Positions 6,722 to 14,549 of a stretch of 64,000 bases of DNA are shown here, piece by piece. Under the pieces are notes generated by a model. It was not told where the DNA came from. It saw nothing but the letters and a program-made list of their open reading frames with translations, and made no database searches. Made by a program: the position numbers and the translations under genes. Source of the stretch: Staphylococcus ureilyticus. GTDB lineage: Bacteria > Bacillota > Bacilli > Staphylococcales > Staphylococcaceae. Position 1 is the stretch's first letter. The number at the start of each line of letters is the position of its first letter. The stretch spans positions 29,208 to 93,207 of the forward strand of contig NZ_PPRL01000012.1 in assembly GCF_002902235.1 (NCBI RefSeq). Reading direction: 5' to 3'.

Positions 6722-8349
6722 AGATAGTGGATGAAGTAAAACAATACATCGAACAGTGGCGAAAAGGTTATATAAAATTTAATAAAGAACGAAGAATGTT
6801 GGTCGAACATCTCGAAAAACACGTATTTAATAGAGATGACATTTACTTTGATGAAACACATATAAAAAACTGTATTAGTTTTATCGAAAAGTATTATTTC
6901 AAATTGAATAGTTTCCAAAAATTCCTAATAGCGTTTATTTTCTTAAAATACAAAGAAGATGACGCGCTTTTTTACGAGCAATTTTTCATCATGATGGCAA
7001 GAGGTGCTGGTAAAAATGGTTTAATCAGTGGACTTAGCCATTATTTCATTAGCGGTTTACATGGAATTAACCACTATAATATTTCTGTTGTTGCAACATC
7101 AGAAGAACAAGCTAAAACATCATTCGAAGAAATATTCAACTGTATTAAAGAGAATGAATTAGATGATATTTTTGATAATCGTAAAGCACACATCACTGCA
7201 TACGATACAGGTTCGTATATCAAATATCGTACATCAAACGCAAGTACAAAGGATGGACTACGTGATGGTTGTGTTATATACGATGAGGTTGCAGCGTATG
7301 AAAATTGGGATACGGTAAACGTGTTTAGTTCTGGTTTAGGTAAAGTTAAACATCCAAGAGAGTTTTTTATCAGTACAGATGGATTCGTTCGAGATGGCTT
7401 TATCGACAAGATGAAAGAACGTTCAATGGAAATTTTAAAAGGTGAAGAATTAGATGATCCTATGTTTCCATTCATTTGCAGATTAGATGACCCCAAAGAA
7501 GTAGATGACAAAGAAATGTGGGAGAAAGCTAATCCGATGTTTTGTGAACCACGTACTGAATATGCTAAAGGTCTTTTCAGAAAAGTGCTAATTCAATATA
7601 AACAACTACCAAACAATCCTTCAAACAGACCTGAATTTATGACTAAAAGAATGAATTTACCTGAGGTTGATTTATCCCTTTCTATTGCTCAATGGGAAGA
7701 TATATTAGCGACAAATAAACGAATACCTCCATTAGATAACCACACTTGTGTTGGTGGTTTAGATTTTGCGGATATTCGAGATTTTGCGAGTGTCGGTCTG
7801 TTGTTTAAAGAAGGTGACGAGTACATTTGGAAATCACATTCATTTGTAAGAAAAGGATTTTTAGAAAATGTAAGATTGAAAGCTCCAATACATGAATGGG
7901 AAGAAAAAGGATTATTAACAATTCTTGATGAGCCAGTTATTGATATCCATCACATTGTAGATTGGTTTAAAGAAATGAGAGAAAAATACAATCTGACTGT
8001 AATATGTGCAGATATGTATAGATTAGATATTGTAAAACAACAACTTGAAAAAGAAGGCTTCCAATTTATATATGTTAGAAATCCGAAATCCATCCAGTCT
8101 ATCTTAGCGCCGCGTGTTGAAACGTTGTTTAGCCAACATAAAGTTGTATACGGAGACAATCCATTAATGCGGTGGTATACAAACAACGTTCAAGTAACTG
8201 TAAAAAAAGATGGTAATAAAATTTACGAGAAAAAAGATGAAGTCAGACGTAAAACTGATGGATTTCAAGCCTTTATACATGCTTTGTGGATAGCGGACAC
8301 ATATTTAAAAGATGAAGAACACTTCATAATGGCTGATATCGATTTCTAG
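6718..8349 (+). CDS. terL: Terminase large subunit
   Basis: This 543-residue protein is the packaging motor and nuclease of the HK97/phi-SLT type (Terminase_1). Residues 94-101 ARGAGKNG are the variant Walker A; VIYDEVAAYE near residue 188 is Walker B with the catalytic Glu. The C-terminal nuclease begins with GGLDFADIRDFASVGLL around 346, which has the RNase H-like metal-binding Asp, and a further acidic site CADMYRLD lies near 425. The length is normal for the family and the frame is intact. The protein cuts concatemers and threads DNA through the portal encoded just downstream. Confidence 0.97.
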   Translation: MKIVDEVKQYIEQWRKGYIKFNKERRMLVEHLEKHVFNRDDIYFDETHIKNCISFIEKYYFKLNSFQKFLIAFIFLKYKEDDALFYEQFFIMMARGAGKNGLISGLSHYFISGLHGINHYNISVVATSEEQAKTSFEEIFNCIKENELDDIFDNRKAHITAYDTGSYIKYRTSNASTKDGLRDGCVIYDEVAAYENWDTVNVFSSGLGKVKHPREFFISTDGFVRDGFIDKMKERSMEILKGEELDDPMFPFICRLDDPKEVDDKEMWEKANPMFCEPRTEYAKGLFRKVLIQYKQLPNNPSNRPEFMTKRMNLPEVDLSLSIAQWEDILATNKRIPPLDNHTCVGGLDFADIRDFASVGLLFKEGDEYIWKSHSFVRKGFLENVRLKAPIHEWEEKGLLTILDEPVIDIHHIVDWFKEMREKYNLTVICADMYRLDIVKQQLEKEGFQFIYVRNPKSIQSILAPRVETLFSQHKVVYGDNPLMRWYTNNVQVTVKKDGNKIYEKKDEVRRKTDGFQAFIHALWIADTYLKDEEHFIMADIDF

Positions 8350-8360
8350 GAGGTGAGAAT

Positions 8361-9524
8361 TTGAGTATATTTGACAAAATAATGGGAAGAAATTCTGCAA
8401 TTGAATTTTCATATGATTTAGAACTTGTTAGAGAAACTTCCAACAAAGCCTACATAAAACGTTGGGCGTTAGACACATGTATCAATCACATTGCTAGGAC
8501 AATAAGTCAAACAAAGTTTGAAATTATAGATGGTGAAACTAAAGATAATTCTTCTACAACACATTATAAATTGAATGTTAGACCAAATACTGATGAAAGT
8601 GCAGCTACATTTTGGCAAAAAGTTATTCGAAAGTTAATTTATGATAATGAAGTATTAATTGTAGTTACCGATTCTAAAGATTTAATAATTGCCGATGATT
8701 TTGTTCGTGAAGAATATGCTTTATATGATGATATTTTTAAAAATGTTATGTTAGGTGAGTTTGAATTTGAAAGAAACTTTAAAATGAGTGAAGTTATTTA
8801 TTTAGAATACAACAATGAATCTATTACCAATATGTTGATGGGATTATTTAAAGATTACGGTGATATTTTTGGTCGTGTTCTTACTTATAATATGATGAGT
8901 AATCAAATAAGAGGGACAGTAGAAATGGACGCTTCGCTAGCGTTAAACGAAGCATCAAATGAAAGTATGCAGAGATTTATTAACAAAGCATATGAAGCAT
9001 TTAGTAAAAATGATGTAGCAGTTGTACCAATGCAAAAAGGATATTCATACAAGGAACATTCTAATAGTAATGGTACGAAAGCCTCATCACAGATTGATGA
9101 TTTAGCTAAAGTACCTAACCAACTGTTAAGTTACGTCGCTAGAAATTTAGCAATACCAGTAGGTTTGATAAACGGAGAAACAGCCGATATTGAAGCGATG
9201 ACTGATAATTACATGAAGTTCTGTATCAAACCTATTATTGAAAAAATCACTGATGAATTGAACGCTAAGTTGTTTAGCGAACGAGGTTATAAAGAAGGTA
9301 AACGAATTAAAGCTATATCTATAGACCAAAAAGGACCATTAGAAGTGAGTGAAGCGATAGACAAACTCATTGCTAGTGGTTCTTTTAATAGAGACGAAAT
9401 TCGTGAGCTAACTGGTTATGAACCCATTGGCAGTGAAGAGATGCAGAAATTTATTATCACTAAAAACTATCAAACTGTGGATGAAGAAACAACAGGTAGT
9501 GAAGGAGGTGATATAGATGAGTAA
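8361..9524 (+). CDS. Portal protein, HK97 family
   Basis: The 387-residue portal starts at TTG 8361, with AGGAGGTGA immediately before. It forms the dodecameric ring at the head vertex through which DNA enters. Family traits are the opening RWALDTCINHIARTIS, the central LNVRPNTDESAATFW, and the late segment QLLSYVARNLAIPVGLING that precedes the clip/crown helices. Its 3' end contains AAGGAGGTGAT, which serves the protease gene, and the two genes overlap by 8 bases. Confidence 0.95.
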   Translation: MSIFDKIMGRNSAIEFSYDLELVRETSNKAYIKRWALDTCINHIARTISQTKFEIIDGETKDNSSTTHYKLNVRPNTDESAATFWQKVIRKLIYDNEVLIVVTDSKDLIIADDFVREEYALYDDIFKNVMLGEFEFERNFKMSEVIYLEYNNESITNMLMGLFKDYGDIFGRVLTYNMMSNQIRGTVEMDASLALNEASNESMQRFINKAYEAFSKNDVAVVPMQKGYSYKEHSNSNGTKASSQIDDLAKVPNQLLSYVARNLAIPVGLINGETADIEAMTDNYMKFCIKPIIEKITDELNAKLFSERGYKEGKRIKAISIDQKGPLEVSEAIDKLIASGSFNRDEIRELTGYEPIGSEEMQKFIITKNYQTVDEETTGSEGGDIDE

Positions 9525-10305
9525 TAACGAAATCGATATTTACGGTTTTATTGATTCAATGACAGTCGAAGGTATGACGATTAGCCCACAAACAGTTAAA
9601 GATCAACTGAAAGAAATGAGCGATGAAAAAGAAATTATCGTGAATATAAACAGTCAGGGTGGTGATGTGTTTAGTGGAGTTGCTATATATAATATGCTTC
9701 GTCGTCAAAACGCCCATATCACCGTAAATATTGATGGTTTGGCAGCATCGATTGCTTCAGTCATTGCTATGGCTGGTGACACAGTTAATATGCCAAATAA
9801 TGCAGTACTAATGATTCATAACGCGTGGACGAATGTAACGGGAGATTCAAATGAATTTAAAAAACAAGCCGATTCATTAGAAAGAATCAATTCTGTTGTG
9901 TTTAACAGTTACATCGATAAAAATCCTGATATTGATCATGCGCTTCTACGTCAGTATATGGACGAAGAAACATGGTTTACAGCTAAAGAAGCAGAAGAAT
10001 TAGGGTTAATCGATAATATAACTGAAAGTACACGTGTTGCGGCTGCAACAACATCAGTCTTACTAGGAGGTGACAACAATATGTCAAAACGTTATAGAAA
10101 TGAAGGTCCAGGTGAGCCACAAGAACCTAAAAAACAAGGTGAAGAAATTACTGTTGAAGATGTGATGGATAAATTAGAAGAAATCTTGGCAGAAATTAAA
10201 AAAGTTTCTGACAAAGACGGTGAAGGTTCAGAACCTAAAAAACCTGAACCAAATGAACCACCTCAAAACAGTTTTGCAAGATTATTTAATATGCAAACAA
10301 AATAA
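9517..10305 (+). CDS. Prohead protease, ClpP-like (S14)
   Basis: A 262-residue ClpP-type serine protease that matures the capsid. Residues 46-60 (NSQGGDVFSGVAIYN) and GLAASIASVIAMAGD carry the ClpP core, with the catalytic Ser in AASIAS and the His in MIHNAW about 25 residues later. The proteolytic domain ends near residue 180. The last 75 residues are a charged, proline-rich helix region (EITVEDVMDKLEEILAEIKK) typical of a scaffold. An internal in-frame start with a perfect ribosome site falls exactly at this junction, so the gene probably also makes a separate scaffold. Confidence 0.95.
   Translation: MSNNEIDIYGFIDSMTVEGMTISPQTVKDQLKEMSDEKEIIVNINSQGGDVFSGVAIYNMLRRQNAHITVNIDGLAASIASVIAMAGDTVNMPNNAVLMIHNAWTNVTGDSNEFKKQADSLERINSVVFNSYIDKNPDIDHALLRQYMDEETWFTAKEAEELGLIDNITESTRVAAATTSVLLGGDNNMSKRYRNEGPGEPQEPKKQGEEITVEDVMDKLEEILAEIKKVSDKDGEGSEPKKPEPNEPPQNSFARLFNMQTK
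10081..10305 (+). CDS. Nested scaffold from internal start in protease gene
   Basis: Within the protease frame, AGGAGGTGA (10065-10073) is followed after 7 bases by ATG 10081. It would give a 74-residue product equal to the protease C-terminus: basic start MSKRYRN, proline-rich linker, a helix EDVMDKLEEILAEIKKVSD and a second P-rich segment ending in FARLFNMQTK. In lambda the scaffold Nu3 is made this way inside protease gene C. No separate scaffold gene exists between protease and capsid here, which supports the idea. Evidence is the ribosome site and position only. Confidence 0.6.
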   Translation: MSKRYRNEGPGEPQEPKKQGEEITVEDVMDKLEEILAEIKKVSDKDGEGSEPKKPEPNEPPQNSFARLFNMQTK

Positions 10306-10328
10306 ACAATAAAAGGAGAATGAAAACT

Positions 10329-11540
10329 ATGGCAATTGATTTAGAAAACAGAGAGCAATTCCAAAACTCACAAGAATTGTTAAAGCAATTTTCAAATATG
10401 AGTCCGAATGCATCGGATGAACAAGTAAAGGAAAAGTATACAGAATACATGAATGCATATAGCGAAGATTTAGCTAATGCTATTCGTAAGGATATGCAAA
10501 ATGAACAAGGTGACAATGCAGTGTTAAACGCACGCAAAGTTAATCGTTTAACTAACGAAGAAAAGAAATTCTACAACGCATTAGTTTCTGAAGATCATGT
10601 TAATACTGATACAAACTGGAAAGATGGTGAATTATTACCAGAAACAGTTATTGACCGTATCTTCGAAGATATTGAATCAGAACACCCATTATTACAACAT
10701 ATCAACATCAACCGTACAGGATTAAAAGCACGTGTAATTCGTTCTGTGCCTGAAGGACAGGTTGTATGGGGTAAAGTGTTCGGAGAAATCCGTGGACAAC
10801 TTGAAGCTACTTTCTATGAACAAGACGTTTCATTAGGTAAAGCTACAGCGTTTGTTGTTGTTCCTAAAGATTTAAAAGATGCTGGTGTACAATGGGTTGA
10901 CCGTTATGTACGCGCGCAAATCAAAGAAGCTTTTGCAGTAGCAATTGAAAAAACTGCAGTTGTTGGTGAAGGTGCTGCTAAAGACCAACCAGTAGGATTA
11001 ATGAAAGAAATTAACCGTACAAACGGTGCTGTTTCAGATAAAGCAGTAGCTGGTACTTTAACTTTAGCTGATGCAGATAAATCAATTTCTGAAATTGGTG
11101 GCGTTATTAAAAACTTATCCACTAAAGAGTACTATGATAAAGACGGTAACGTTAAAAAATCTAAAGGCGCTAGTGTATTAAATAATGTAGTTATCGCATT
11201 AAACCCTGCAGATTACATCTATACTGGTGTAGCATTTATGCAATTACACAACGGACAATTTGTAAGCCCAATTCCATTTAACGTAACATTTGAACAATCT
11301 GAATTTGTACCTGCTGGTAAAGCAGTAGCATTTGATAAAACACGTTACAACTTCTATGCTGGTAGCGAGGTTATTGTACGTGAATTTGACCAAACATTAG
11401 CATTAGAAGATATGGATCTTTATACTGCAAAACAATTCTTATATGCAGAGCCTGACGATAATAAAACTTCATTCGTATATGATGTAGACTTTTCAAGTTT
11501 AGGTTCTACTGATAATGCATCAGTTACACCAGAAGCATAA
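10329..11540 (+). CDS. Major capsid protein, HK97 fold
   Basis: The start is ATG 10329 (403 residues): GGAG at 10315-10318 is 10 bases upstream, whereas ATG 10320 nearly touches it. Residues 1-100 are the charged helical delta domain, possibly removed by the protease. From about residue 100 onward the HK97 fold is seen: LLPETVIDRIFEDIESEHPLL, then RVIRSVPEGQVVWGK, the P-domain and the C-terminal VREFDQTLALEDMDLYTAKQF. Codon use is clearly biased to T/A-ending major codons, as expected for a highly expressed structural gene. It builds the icosahedral shell. Confidence 0.95.
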   Translation: MAIDLENREQFQNSQELLKQFSNMSPNASDEQVKEKYTEYMNAYSEDLANAIRKDMQNEQGDNAVLNARKVNRLTNEEKKFYNALVSEDHVNTDTNWKDGELLPETVIDRIFEDIESEHPLLQHININRTGLKARVIRSVPEGQVVWGKVFGEIRGQLEATFYEQDVSLGKATAFVVVPKDLKDAGVQWVDRYVRAQIKEAFAVAIEKTAVVGEGAAKDQPVGLMKEINRTNGAVSDKAVAGTLTLADADKSISEIGGVIKNLSTKEYYDKDGNVKKSKGASVLNNVVIALNPADYIYTGVAFMQLHNGQFVSPIPFNVTFEQSEFVPAGKAVAFDKTRYNFYAGSEVIVREFDQTLALEDMDLYTAKQFLYAEPDDNKTSFVYDVDFSSLGSTDNASVTPEA

Positions 11541-11556
11541 TAAGGAGGTTTTATAA

Positions 11557-11727
11557 ATGGCAGAGTATAAAGTGCTAAAAGCTTATAAAGATAAGCAATT
11601 AGATAAAAAATTAAAAAAGAACGAAAAAGTAGAAATGACTGTCAAACGTGCTGATGAAGTTGAAGAAATTTTAAAAGCAAATGGTTTTGACGGTCCTTTT
11701 TTAGAACGAATTAAAGAGAAGAAGTGA
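11557..11727 (+). CDS. Small phage protein after capsid gene
   Basis: A 56-residue lysine-rich protein with TAAGGAGG 9 bases before the ATG. The opening AEYKVLKAYKDKQLDKKLKK and the closing VEEILKANGFDGPFLERIKEKK match small proteins encoded directly after the capsid gene in phi-SLT-like phages, some with a Rho-like N-terminal motif. It may be a minor head or decoration protein. No motif proves that. Confidence 0.6.
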   Translation: MAEYKVLKAYKDKQLDKKLKKNEKVEMTVKRADEVEEILKANGFDGPFLERIKEKK

Positions 11728-11732
11728 TGTAA

Positions 11733-12020
11733 ATGATTACTTCAGAACATGTTGAAGAATTTAAAGCACGTAATCGTATTTTTTATGATATGGAAGATGA
11801 ACGCATTAAACGTGATTTAGAAATGTCGTATGAAGATATAAAACGGAAATGCGGTAATTTTTCAATGAAAGATATTTCGCTTGGTCGTGAATTGGTATAT
11901 GAACGTACAAGATATGTATTCAATGATAAATTAGAAGAATTTCACGATAATTTTTTATCGAGCATTGTCCAATTTCAAATAATCAATATGGAGGTGCCAG
12001 AAGATGGCACAACAACGTAG
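11733..12020 (+). CDS. Head-tail connector, gp6-like
   Basis: The 95-residue helical protein falls where HK97 gp6-type adaptor proteins are encoded, right after the capsid gene. These form the ring under the portal to which the head-closure protein binds. Helices MSYEDIKRKCGNF and KDISLGRELVYERTRYVFNDKL correspond to the alpha-helical DNA-packaging family. Its end overlaps the next gene by 17 bases and contains GGAGGTG, the ribosome site for that gene. Confidence 0.75.
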   Translation: MITSEHVEEFKARNRIFYDMEDERIKRDLEMSYEDIKRKCGNFSMKDISLGRELVYERTRYVFNDKLEEFHDNFLSSIVQFQIINMEVPEDGTTT

Positions 12021-12354
12021 ACAAGTAGTAACTGGTGGAGAAATGCGCACACCGGTTATTTTTTATATCGCAAAACCAAGTGATGATTTCTTGCCAGGTG
12101 AATCTGTGAGCGAAGTTTATTATAAATGTTTTGCGAATGTTTATCCTCCTTCTCAAAAAGACTTGGACATGACAGATAATAAAGCAAGTATAACGATGGT
12201 GACATGGTATCCAATGGGTAAGGAAATCATTGACGATATGTACTTTGAAATTGACTTACCTAGATATAAAGGTAAACATTTCAATATTGTACAAATTGAT
12301 GATGATACAGATTACCACATGAATATTAAAATTATTGGAGAATACTCAAAATGA
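12004..12354 (+). CDS. Head-tail adaptor (head closure protein)
   Basis: The 116-residue beta-rich protein is the phage head-tail joining family (HK97 gp7/SPP1 gp16 type). It opens with a short basic segment, then GEMRTPVIFYIAKPS, which is characteristic of these adaptors, and continues with strand pairs KCFANVYPPSQKD and RYKGKHFNIVQIDDDTDYHM. It would close the portal channel after packaging. The start overlaps the connector gene and the stop overlaps the next ATG (ATGA). Confidence 0.8.
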   Translation: MAQQRRQVVTGGEMRTPVIFYIAKPSDDFLPGESVSEVYYKCFANVYPPSQKDLDMTDNKASITMVTWYPMGKEIIDDMYFEIDLPRYKGKHFNIVQIDDDTDYHMNIKIIGEYSK

Positions 12355-12746
12355 GTGTAGAAATAGAAGGTACGCATCAAATGTTACGTAAAATCGGCGA
12401 GAAGTATGGGGAAGCTAAGATGCTTAAAGCTCAAGACAAGGCTTTAAATAACGGGGCTAAGTATTTTACATCTGTATTGAAAAGTAATTTTGAAGTCTTT
12501 AGAGATACAGGTGCAAGTATAGGTGAAATAACCGTTACGGACCCATATTTCATTCATGGCAATACACGTATGGTTAAAGTTCATTGGGAAGGTGCTCGAA
12601 ACCGTTATTCCATTATTCACATAAACGAATGGGGTTCGGTTAAAAAACCTAATCCACGAGGTAAAGGTGCGATTGCTAGAACAATGTTCACAACAGAAAT
12701 GCCATATAGATCAATTATAAAAGAAACGTTAGAAGGTGAACTGTAA
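12351..12746 (+). CDS. HK97 gp10-like tail completion protein
   Basis: The 131-residue protein belongs to the HK97 gp10 family by position and by the signature of a long N-terminal helix (KMLKAQDKALNNGAKYF) followed by beta segments (SIIHINEWG, then RGKGAIARTMF). Members attach the tail to the head or complete the tail tip end. The start codon overlaps the preceding TGA. The following gene starts directly after its TAA. Confidence 0.85.
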   Translation: MSVEIEGTHQMLRKIGEKYGEAKMLKAQDKALNNGAKYFTSVLKSNFEVFRDTGASIGEITVTDPYFIHGNTRMVKVHWEGARNRYSIIHINEWGSVKKPNPRGKGAIARTMFTTEMPYRSIIKETLEGEL

Positions 12747-13157
12747 ATGTTTGATATGTTGAAAACTTTACAAAAATATTTATTAAAAAACGCAACAATT
12801 GCTCAACATTGTACAGGTCGAATTCGAGCGTATCATTATGATGAAACTGCCGATACTTCTGGACCCTATATACTCATTAGTCCATTGATAGCACCACAAC
12901 CGTCAACCTATGCGAGTGATATAAATTTATCGACTGAATATTTATATCAAATAGATGTACGTGGACCTAATTACGACATTGTTAAATTACTGCAAGAAGA
13001 AATAAGAAAAACACTGTGGCAGATTGGTTTTCGTCAACAAGATGGTACTGATCAATACGACCACGAAATTAAAATCTATATGGATGCACGAAGATATCGT
13101 GGTAATCCATATACGATAGATGGATTAAGACATATCGATAAAGAATTAACTGAATAG
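12747..13157 (+). CDS. Tail terminator-like protein (DUF3168/DUF806 type)
   Basis: The 136-residue protein has the layout of tail terminator proteins encoded just before the major tail gene: an N-terminal helix MLKTLQKYLLKN, then GPYILISPLIAPQP, a strand-rich centre with STEYLYQIDVRG, and the helix DIVKLLQEEIRKTLW. Tail terminators cap the tail tube at its set length. A strong terminator hairpin follows three bases after its stop. Confidence 0.65.
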   Translation: MFDMLKTLQKYLLKNATIAQHCTGRIRAYHYDETADTSGPYILISPLIAPQPSTYASDINLSTEYLYQIDVRGPNYDIVKLLQEEIRKTLWQIGFRQQDGTDQYDHEIKIYMDARRYRGNPYTIDGLRHIDKELTE

Positions 13158-13160
13158 GCA

Positions 13161-13184
13161 AGCCTTTCGTAATCACGGAGGGCT
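13161..13184 (+). terminator. Terminator before the major tail protein gene
   Basis: AGCCTTTCGT and ACGGAGGGCT pair over 10 positions (with G-T wobbles) around AATC, followed by ATTTTTT. It lies inside the late operon, between the tail terminator gene and the major tail gene. Confidence 0.7.
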
Positions 13185-13218
13185 ATTTTTTATGCCTAAA
13201 TTTAAGGAGGAAATATAA

Positions 13219-13839
13219 ATGGGTAGATATAATGCTGCGACAGGATTAGGAAAAATGTACTATGCAGTTTTAACTGAACAACCAGATGGTTCAGTAGAAA
13301 TTGGAAATATAAAAGACGTGGACTATGTACAAGAAATGGAATTAGAGTTTGGTGAAGAATTAGAAAGAGCTTATGGGTCAAACAAAGTAGCAGAAATTGC
13401 GAAGTCTGCTGGAGAAACAACACTTTCACTAACATTCCACAAATTACCTATTGACGTTCAAAAAGACTTATTAGGTTTAGTTGAGCATAGCGAGAACAAA
13501 AACGTATATGGATTTAGTAATTCTACAGGTATTACTTATGCGGCTGTTGCTATCCCACGTACGATGGAAGATGGGTCAATGGAATGGTTTGGATTATCTA
13601 AAGGCGTATTCACACGTCCGAACAAAGAAGGTCAAACAAAAGAAGACGGCGTAGAATTCGGTTCAGATGAAATCGAAGGTCAATTCATGGAACGTGAAGT
13701 TGGCGGTTTCGAAGAAGAATTAGCAGTTATGATGGCATATGAGCCTAAAGGATCTACAGAAGGTAAAGACTCTGTATTCCAATCTATTTTTGGTAAATCT
13801 GAAAACAATACAGTAACAGACACAGTACCTGAAGCATAA
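13219..13839 (+). CDS. Major tail protein (tube)
   Basis: The 206-residue protein is the phi13-type major tail protein that builds the flexible tail tube. It has TAAGGAGG before the ATG and the signature opening GLGKMYYAVLTE, then KDVDYVQEMELEFGEE and AIPRTMEDGSMEWFGLSKGVF. Codon use is strongly biased like that of the capsid gene, as expected for the most abundant tail protein. Terminator hairpins lie on both sides of the gene (13161-13184 and 13846-13869), which is unusual for a gene inside an operon. Confidence 0.93.
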   Translation: MGRYNAATGLGKMYYAVLTEQPDGSVEIGNIKDVDYVQEMELEFGEELERAYGSNKVAEIAKSAGETTLSLTFHKLPIDVQKDLLGLVEHSENKNVYGFSNSTGITYAAVAIPRTMEDGSMEWFGLSKGVFTRPNKEGQTKEDGVEFGSDEIEGQFMEREVGGFEEELAVMMAYEPKGSTEGKDSVFQSIFGKSENNTVTDTVPEA

Positions 13840-13845
13840 AGACAT

Positions 13846-13869
13846 TAGACGACTTTAACCGGTCGTCTA
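13846..13869 (+). terminator. Terminator after the major tail protein gene
   Basis: TAGACGAC (13846-13853) pairs perfectly with GTCGTCTA (13862-13869) around an 8-base loop, followed by TTTTTG. It would reduce transcription into the tail chaperone and tape measure genes. Confidence 0.75.
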
Positions 13870-13942
13870 TTTTTGTATACAAAAATAAAAATCTAAAATA
13901 ATCGGTCGAATATAAAACCCGATGAAAAGGAGTAAATAAATT

Positions 13943-14269
13943 ATGGCAAAAGCATTAGTATTAAATATCAACGGTGAAGAAAAGAAATTTTATAAAGCAG
14001 GTAGCTTTACAGGTAAACAAGCACGTAAAGGTACACGTTTATCAATGCGTATGAGTGCTTTAAGCACAAACCCTGAAGGTTTAGACATTGAACAAGCAGA
14101 AAAATTTGAAGAAACATTAGATCAAATTGAAAAAATGGTTGTTGAAGATTTATATGATAACCAATTTACTGTAGATGAATTACAAGAAGGTGTAGATGGA
14201 GATAAATACTTTGAAACACTTATCACTGAAGTAAGTGGAGCTAACGAAGAAACGGGAAAGAAAAAATAG
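13943..14269 (+). CDS. Tail assembly chaperone G-like
   Basis: The 108-residue protein lies between the major tail and tape measure genes, the place of lambda gpG. It is helical and charged after an N-terminal strand block (ALVLNINGEEKKFYKAGSF). Chaperones G and GT coat the tape measure protein while the tube forms. The slippery heptamer GGGAAAG (14254-14260) falls three codons before its stop in the correct phase (G GGA AAG), so a fraction of ribosomes should shift to -1 and make the longer GT form. AAAAGGAG precedes the ATG. Confidence 0.9.
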   Translation: MAKALVLNINGEEKKFYKAGSFTGKQARKGTRLSMRMSALSTNPEGLDIEQAEKFEETLDQIEKMVVEDLYDNQFTVDELQEGVDGDKYFETLITEVSGANEETGKKK

Positions 14270-14511
14270 ATAGTAGCTCACTTAAAAATGAAGATTTAAC
14301 GTATGAAAAAATGGCGAAGAATATCGATGTTATTTATCAAGACTTGTTAGAAGCAGGTTGGAAAATGACGGAGATAGATAATACTGAAATTTTCGAGCTA
14401 TTACGAATCTTACAGGATAAAAATAACAAACAAAGTAAAACTAAGAAAGTAAAAGTCAACGAGAGTCTAATTGGAGCAATTACTGGGAAAGACCCACGTC
14501 AATCCAGTTAG
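14260..14511 (+). CDS. T part of frameshifted chaperone GT
   Basis: After a -1 shift at GGGAAAG, translation continues in this frame from 14260 for 83 residues, giving a 189-residue G-T fusion. The -1 frame is closed upstream by TAA in CTAACG only 11 bases before the heptamer, so the site of shifting is tightly confined. An ATG at 14311 exists but has no ribosome site, so independent translation is unlikely. The T part contains LLEAGWKMTEIDNTEIFELLRIL, a helical domain that in lambda contacts the tail tube protein. Confidence 0.85.
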   Translation, partial: EKIDSSSLKNEDLTYEKMAKNIDVIYQDLLEAGWKMTEIDNTEIFELLRILQDKNNKQSKTKKVKVNESLIGAITGKDPRQSS

Positions 14512-14549
14512 GCTCTTTTTTTATTATGCAAAGAAAGGAGAGTGATTAA

